Source of the DNA: Dryomyza anilis
Lineage: Eukaryota; Arthropoda; Insecta; Diptera; Dryomyzidae
Length of the DNA stretch: 64,000 bases
Assembly (NCBI GenBank): GCA_951804985.1
Contig: OX638134.1
Location: forward strand, 84,919,679-84,983,678
Direction of reading: 5' to 3'
Shown here in pieces: positions 59,696 through 64,000 of the stretch. Numbering within the stretch: position 1 is the first letter of the stretch; every line of letters starts with the position of its first letter. Both the position numbers and the translations under genes were made by a program. Below the pieces are notes generated by a model. That model had not been told where the DNA came from, did no database searches, and was given only the letters and a program-made list of their open reading frames with translations.

Positions 59696-61090
59696 TGAAA
59701 AGTGAAATTAGAGTGGAATATTAATTTTGAGTAAAAAGTAAAATTTCTTGTGAAAATTTTATTTTTTAGGGAAAAATATAATTTTGGTGTTTTTTGTTTT
59801 CTTTTTGAGTAAATATTTAAAATATGAGTACAAATTTTCATTTTGAGTAAAATTTCCCTTTTCTGTAAAAATTTTTATTTTGAATGAAATTTCATTTTCT
59901 GTAAAAATTTTCATTCTTATTTAATTTGAGTTATAATTTTCATTATAAGTAATAATTTTCTTTTTGAGTAAATTTTCATTTTCTGTAAACTTTCAATTCT
60001 GCGTAAATTTCCCATTTTGAGTAAAAAATGTTCATTTTGAGTAAAAATGTTTATTTTGAGTATTAAATTTAATTTTGAGTAAAAATTTTTATTTTGAATA
60101 AAAATTTTCATTGTGAGTAAAAATTTTCATTTTGAGTAATAATTTTCATTTTGAGTAAAAATTTTCATTTTGAGTATAAAAATCCATTTTGAGTAAAAAT
60201 GTTTATTTTGAGTATAAAATTTCATTTTGAGTAAAAATTTTAATTTTCTTCCAATTTGAGTTATAATTTTCATTATGAGTAATAATTTTCTTTTTGAGTA
60301 AACATTTTTATTTCGAGTAAAAAATTTAATTTTGAGTAATAATTTTCATTTTGATATAAAAATCCATTTTGAGTAAAATTTTCATTTTGTGAAAAAAAGT
60401 TTATTTTGAGTAAAAAATTTCATTTTGAGTAAAAATTTTAATTTTCTTCCAATTTGAGTTATAATTTTCATTGTGAGTAATAATTTTCTCTTTGAGTAAA
60501 AATTTTTATTTTGAGTGAAAATTTTTATTTTGAGTAAAAATGTTTATTTTGAGTGTAAAATTTAATTTTTAGTAAAAATATTCCTTTTCTTCCAATTTGA
60601 GTAATAATTTTCATTTGAGTACCCATTTTTATTTGGAGTAAAAATTCAATTTTCAGTCAAAATTTTCATTTTTATTAAAAATTTTCATTTTGAGTAATAA
60701 TTTTCATTTTGAGTATAAAATTCTGTTTTGAGTAACAAATTTCATTTGAAGTAAAAATTACCATTTTTTCTGAAAAAAATTCAATTTTTCATAAAATTTT
60801 TATTTTGAATCAAAATTTTCATTTTAAGTAATAATTTTCATTTTGAGTAAAAATTTTCATTTTCTGTAAAAAAAAATCATTTTGAGTAAAATTTGCAATT
60901 TGAGTAAAAATTTGCAATTTCTGAGAAAATAATATTTTTTTTAGTAATAATTTCAATTTTTAGTAAAAATTTGAATTTTTTAGTAAAAATTTCAAAATTT
61001 AGTAAAAAATTTAATTTGGGAAAAAAAGGTCCATTTTGATCAAAATTTTCCATTTTCTAATAAAAATAATCAAATTTTGAACTTTCGGTG
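59696..61090. repeat. 19-bp AT-rich minisatellite, block 3
   Basis: Same unit as block 2 (TTTTGAGTAAAAATTTTCA) with more variation. A higher-order repeat is visible: TTCTTCCAATTTGAG followed by TATAATTTTCATTATGAG recurs near 60250 and 60445 (and in part near 59925 and 60590). Confidence 0.88.
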
Positions 61091-61859
61091 AATATTTTTA
61101 TTTCGATTAAGAAATAAAAATTTTAAATTAAATGTTTACATTTTTTTTACAACTTTTTAATTTTTCGCCATTTTTATTTAATTATTTTAATATTTTTGTA
61201 ACTGATAATATTTCTAATATAAGTACTTTTACTATCATTACTTACAAAGCATTTGCTGCCCCTAAATACCGCAAATGCTTTTCTAATTGCAAATGGAAAA
61301 TGATGTGGTTACCCGTTTGCTTATTTGCATGCAGGTCGTTGTCGTGGTCATCAACATCGTCGTCATTCACGTCGCCGTCTATATTGTCAGAGTCTCCTCT
61401 GTAGCCTCAACAATGATTGAAATATGCGTTCGTGCGATGCACATTGTTGGCTCCACAGCTGTGGCAAAGGTTGCCACTACTGTTGACCATTTTATGGTTG
61501 TCACTGAAGTGTTCAGTTGCTACAACCATGAAACAAACCTGCTCAAGTTATGGTCAACGTTCGTTGTCTGCATTGCACAAGTACTACAAATGACTGCGAC
61601 ATGTGCGCAAAAACGCGTCCAATTAGTTCGGAATTGAGTTCCGAGTGTCGATAGGGTCCGTTCGTTCGTTGGGTTCCTTAGAACCAACAGCAATTTATGG
61701 CTACTTACAATGCTTTTTAATTACACGTTGGAGAAACATTAAATGCTACGCAGTAGCATTAAATACACGGAAGAATCACGAAAAATGTTAATGAAATGCT
61801 AATGATTCCGAAAAGAGGTGACGGACGCGTCACGTATGAGCAAGATTTGGTATAATTAA
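61091..61859. other. GC-richer island between minisatellite blocks
   Basis: 61300-61670 has balanced composition and a plus frame of 116 codons (61287-61637) rich in V, T and I. No domain, donor or acceptor supports translation. It may be unique regulatory DNA spared by the flanking repeats. Confidence 0.3.
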
Positions 61860-62460
61860 TTATAATACTTTCCATTTTGAGTAAAAATTTCTTCATAGAG
61901 TAAACACTATCGTTTTGAGAAACAAAATCATTTGGGGAATAAAATTCGATTTGAGTAAAAATTTTCATATTGAGTAAAAATCTCCATTTTGAGTAAAAAT
62001 TTGTATTTGGAAGAAAATCCATTTTCAGTATAAATTTCCATTTTCAATAAAAATTTCTTCATTGAGTAAAAATTATTATTTTGAATAAAAATTTCTAGAC
62101 TAAAAATTATTTTGAGTACAAAACTCGATTGAGTAAAAAATTTGAATAAAAACTTAAATTTTTTGTAAAAATTCCTCTTTGTAAAGATAAATTTCAATTT
62201 TGAGTACAAAATTTTAATTTAAGTACAATATTTCATTTTGAGTAAAAATTTGCATTTTAAATAAAATTTCCTATTTAAGTCAAATTTCCATTTTTAGTTA
62301 AAATTAACGTTTTAATTAAAAAATTTCGTGCTGATTTAAAAATGTCCATTTAAGGTAAAAATGTATGTTTGTGTAAAAAATATTTGATGCAAACATTTTT
62401 ATTTTGAGTACAAAATTCGATTTTAGTAAAAATTTCCATTTTGAGTTAATATATCTTATT
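61860..62460. repeat. 19-bp AT-rich minisatellite, block 4
   Basis: Diverged copies of the same TTTTGAGTAAAAATTTTCA unit, ending against the CTAG end of Helitron copy 3. Confidence 0.85.
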
Positions 62461-62664
62461 TATTCACTAGCTGGACCCGTGCATGACTCGTGCCAAGATT
62501 TTGTGAATTCATAGATATAAAGAGATATTATTAATATAAAAAAACATTATTATTATTTTTTATATCAGGGCCCCGTGCTTCGCTGTGGAAGTTTTTATTG
62601 GTTTTATAAATGTAGTAACCAAATAATAATTCTCCGCCAAAACAACTTTTTTCAAAGACAATTC

Positions 62665-62812
62665 AGACAGTAGAATATTTCGCCGTAGAATTATTCCCAG
62701 TAGAAATCTTCGCCGTAAAATTCTTCCTCATAGAACGCTTTACCGTAGAATTCTTCCCGGTAGAACTCTTCCCGGTTTAATTCTTCCCCGTAGAGTTTTT
62801 CCCAGTAGAAGT
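62665..62812. repeat. 16-bp CGTAGAATTCTTCCC minisatellite inside Helitron copy 3
   Basis: About nine diverged units. In reverse complement GGGAAGAATTCTACGG it resembles the CGGGGAAGAATTGTC units of 24-25.8 kb. Confidence 0.75.
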
Positions 62813-63299
62813 TTTAGTGTAGTTAGTTTTAATGTGGTGAGTTTTAGTGTGTTGAATTTTTAGTTTAGTGAATTTTTAGTGTGGTGAGTTTTATTGTGGT
62901 GAATTTTAGTGCGGTGAGTTTTAGTGTGGTGAGTTTTAGTGTGGTGAGTTTCGGTGTGGTGAGTTTTAGTGTGGTGAGCTTTATTGTGTTGAGTTTTAGT
63001 GTGGTGAGTTTCGGTGTGGTGAGTTTTTGGTATGGTGAGTTTCAGTGTGGTGAATTTTTAGTGAGTTTTAGTGTGGTGAGCTTTATTGTGTTGAGTTTTA
63101 GTGTGGTGAGTTTTAGTGTGGTGAATTTTGGTGTGGTGAGTTTTAGTGTGGTGAGTTTTGGTGTGGTAAGTTTTAGTATGGTGAATTTTTAGTGTGTTGA
63201 GTTTTAGCGTGGTGAGTTTTATTGTGGTGAGTTTTATTGTGGTGAGTTTTAGTGTGGTGAATTTTAGTGTGGTGAGTTTTAGTGTGGTGAATTTTAGTT
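62813..63299. repeat. 15-bp minisatellite inside Helitron copy 3
   Basis: About 32 copies of GTGGTGAGTTTTAGT with GGTG, ATTG and CGGTG variants. The FSVVS-type frame comes from this array. Confidence 0.95.
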
Positions 63300-63430
63300 T
63301 TTTGTTTCATCTTTTTGGATTGTGTATGTGCTGAGTTATGTCGTTTTGAAAGTTTAGGTTGTATGGGAGGTATCACGCCCCTGGAGACAGACAGACAGAC
63401 CGACCGACAGACGGACCAAGAGTTTTATAT

Positions 63431-64000
63431 ATTTATTCATTAAATTTACAAAGCTATTTTGAAATTAATTATATATTTATTTGTTAAATTTACCTTGTTT
63501 ACTGAATTAAGATTTATATTATAAATAAAATAAATAATCGATTCTTTATAAAAAAGATATCAACAAATAAAGTCGGTAGAAAATTGATAGAATAATAAAT
63601 AAAAATTCTGATTACTATAATAACTTTTGTACTAAATGAGCCTATTACATTTTTATGGTGTAATATTTATGGTGTAATTTAAGTAAAAATATATTGAAGA
63701 AAAATATACAGTAATTTGTTATCAAAGTTAAAAAAAAAAGAAAAATTTTAAAATTCTACAATGTTTGCGAATACAATTCGAAAGTTTAGGCATATTTTCG
63801 ATCGAACTACAATAATTTTGAATAAAATTATAAAAGGACAATTATTTCCGCTTTAATTTGACCATAGGGTTATAATTGAATAAAGTAAAATTTCAAATGT
63901 TAGCTAAAAAATTGGTAAACAGGTGTATCTAATCAAGAACAGTTTTTGGTACTTAACAAAAATTTGGAAGGTGTATTTAAAATATTGAGTACACAATATT
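63431..64000. other. AT-rich non-coding stretch
   Basis: Nothing recognised up to the window end. Confidence 0.45.

Larger units (their letters stand above)
62467..63430 (-). mobile_element. non-autonomous Helitron, copy 3
   Basis: On the minus strand it starts near TATATAAAACTCTTGGTCCG (63430) and ends with GCACGAGTCATGC, ACGGGTCCAG, CTAG (62470-62467) followed by T. The hairpin has one mismatch. The 3' 170 bp match copy 1 closely, and the 5' part (GGTCCGTCTGTCGG, CATACAACCT) matches copy 2. It carries two arrays: 15-bp units, and diverged 16-bp CGTAGAATTCTTCCC units. Confidence 0.78.

Noticed and set aside
61287..61637. 116-codon plus frame in a GC-richer island
   Set aside because: V- and T-rich with no domain; no neighbouring exon signals. 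Kept only as an unannotated island.

Overview
The window looks like nuclear DNA of a higher (muscoid or tephritid-like) fly. It is very AT-rich and mostly non-coding, it has spliced genes with fly-type splice sites, and it holds two copies of an element matching the INE-1/DINE-1 (HINE) family of flies. Only one gene can be read end to end. On the minus strand between about 46.0 and 51.7 kb lies a four-exon gene for a class A G-protein-coupled receptor. Three coding exons join in frame to a 322-residue, seven-helix protein, preceded by an inferred 5' UTR exon about 3.2 kb upstream. It most resembles the orphan GPR21/GPR52-like branch. The helix-7 NPxxY motif is absent and reads K-I-V-I-M.

Three weaker gene traces are all on the minus strand. 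A short first coding exon (MSTFLNNFFPAG-) lies at 26.06-26.09 kb, under a CpG-rich leader. Two phase-0 exons at 32.94-33.03 and 33.79-33.85 kb join to a leader without acidic residues, like a mitochondrial presequence. A decayed coding fragment at 36.8-37.1 kb carries an ALDIILTGR motif of enoyl-CoA hydratase type.

The rest is repeats. Non-autonomous Helitrons, with an A|TC start (clearest at 28-29 kb), a short hairpin and CTAG|T end, carry 15-bp minisatellites at 12.2, 28.3 and 62.9 kb; a fourth relative ends at 40.07 kb. HINE copies lie at 31.97-32.66 and 44.86-45.50 kb. A tRNA-derived SINE occurs as three near-complete copies (2.6, 6.2, 53.5 kb) and a tail fragment (40.1 kb), and a second SINE sharing its head lies at 48.8 kb. 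There are two hAT-type elements with 8-bp target duplications (14.9 and 52.9-54.1 kb, the latter with a SINE nested inside), a piggyBac-type element with TTAA flanks (15.4-16.2 kb), and at least ten further elements bounded by inverted repeats. Minisatellites are extensive: a 17-bp repeat of about 75 units (19.3-20.56 kb), a related degenerate array (24.05-25.79 kb), and a 19-bp AT-rich family at 7.6-8.95 kb that recurs in opposite orientation at 57.0-58.65, 59.7-61.1 and 61.86-62.46 kb.

Most long open frames here are by-products of short tandem repeats and are not annotated as genes. Exon structures are inferred from splice signals and phase. TE assignments rest on termini, target duplications and remembered family hallmarks, not on database searches.
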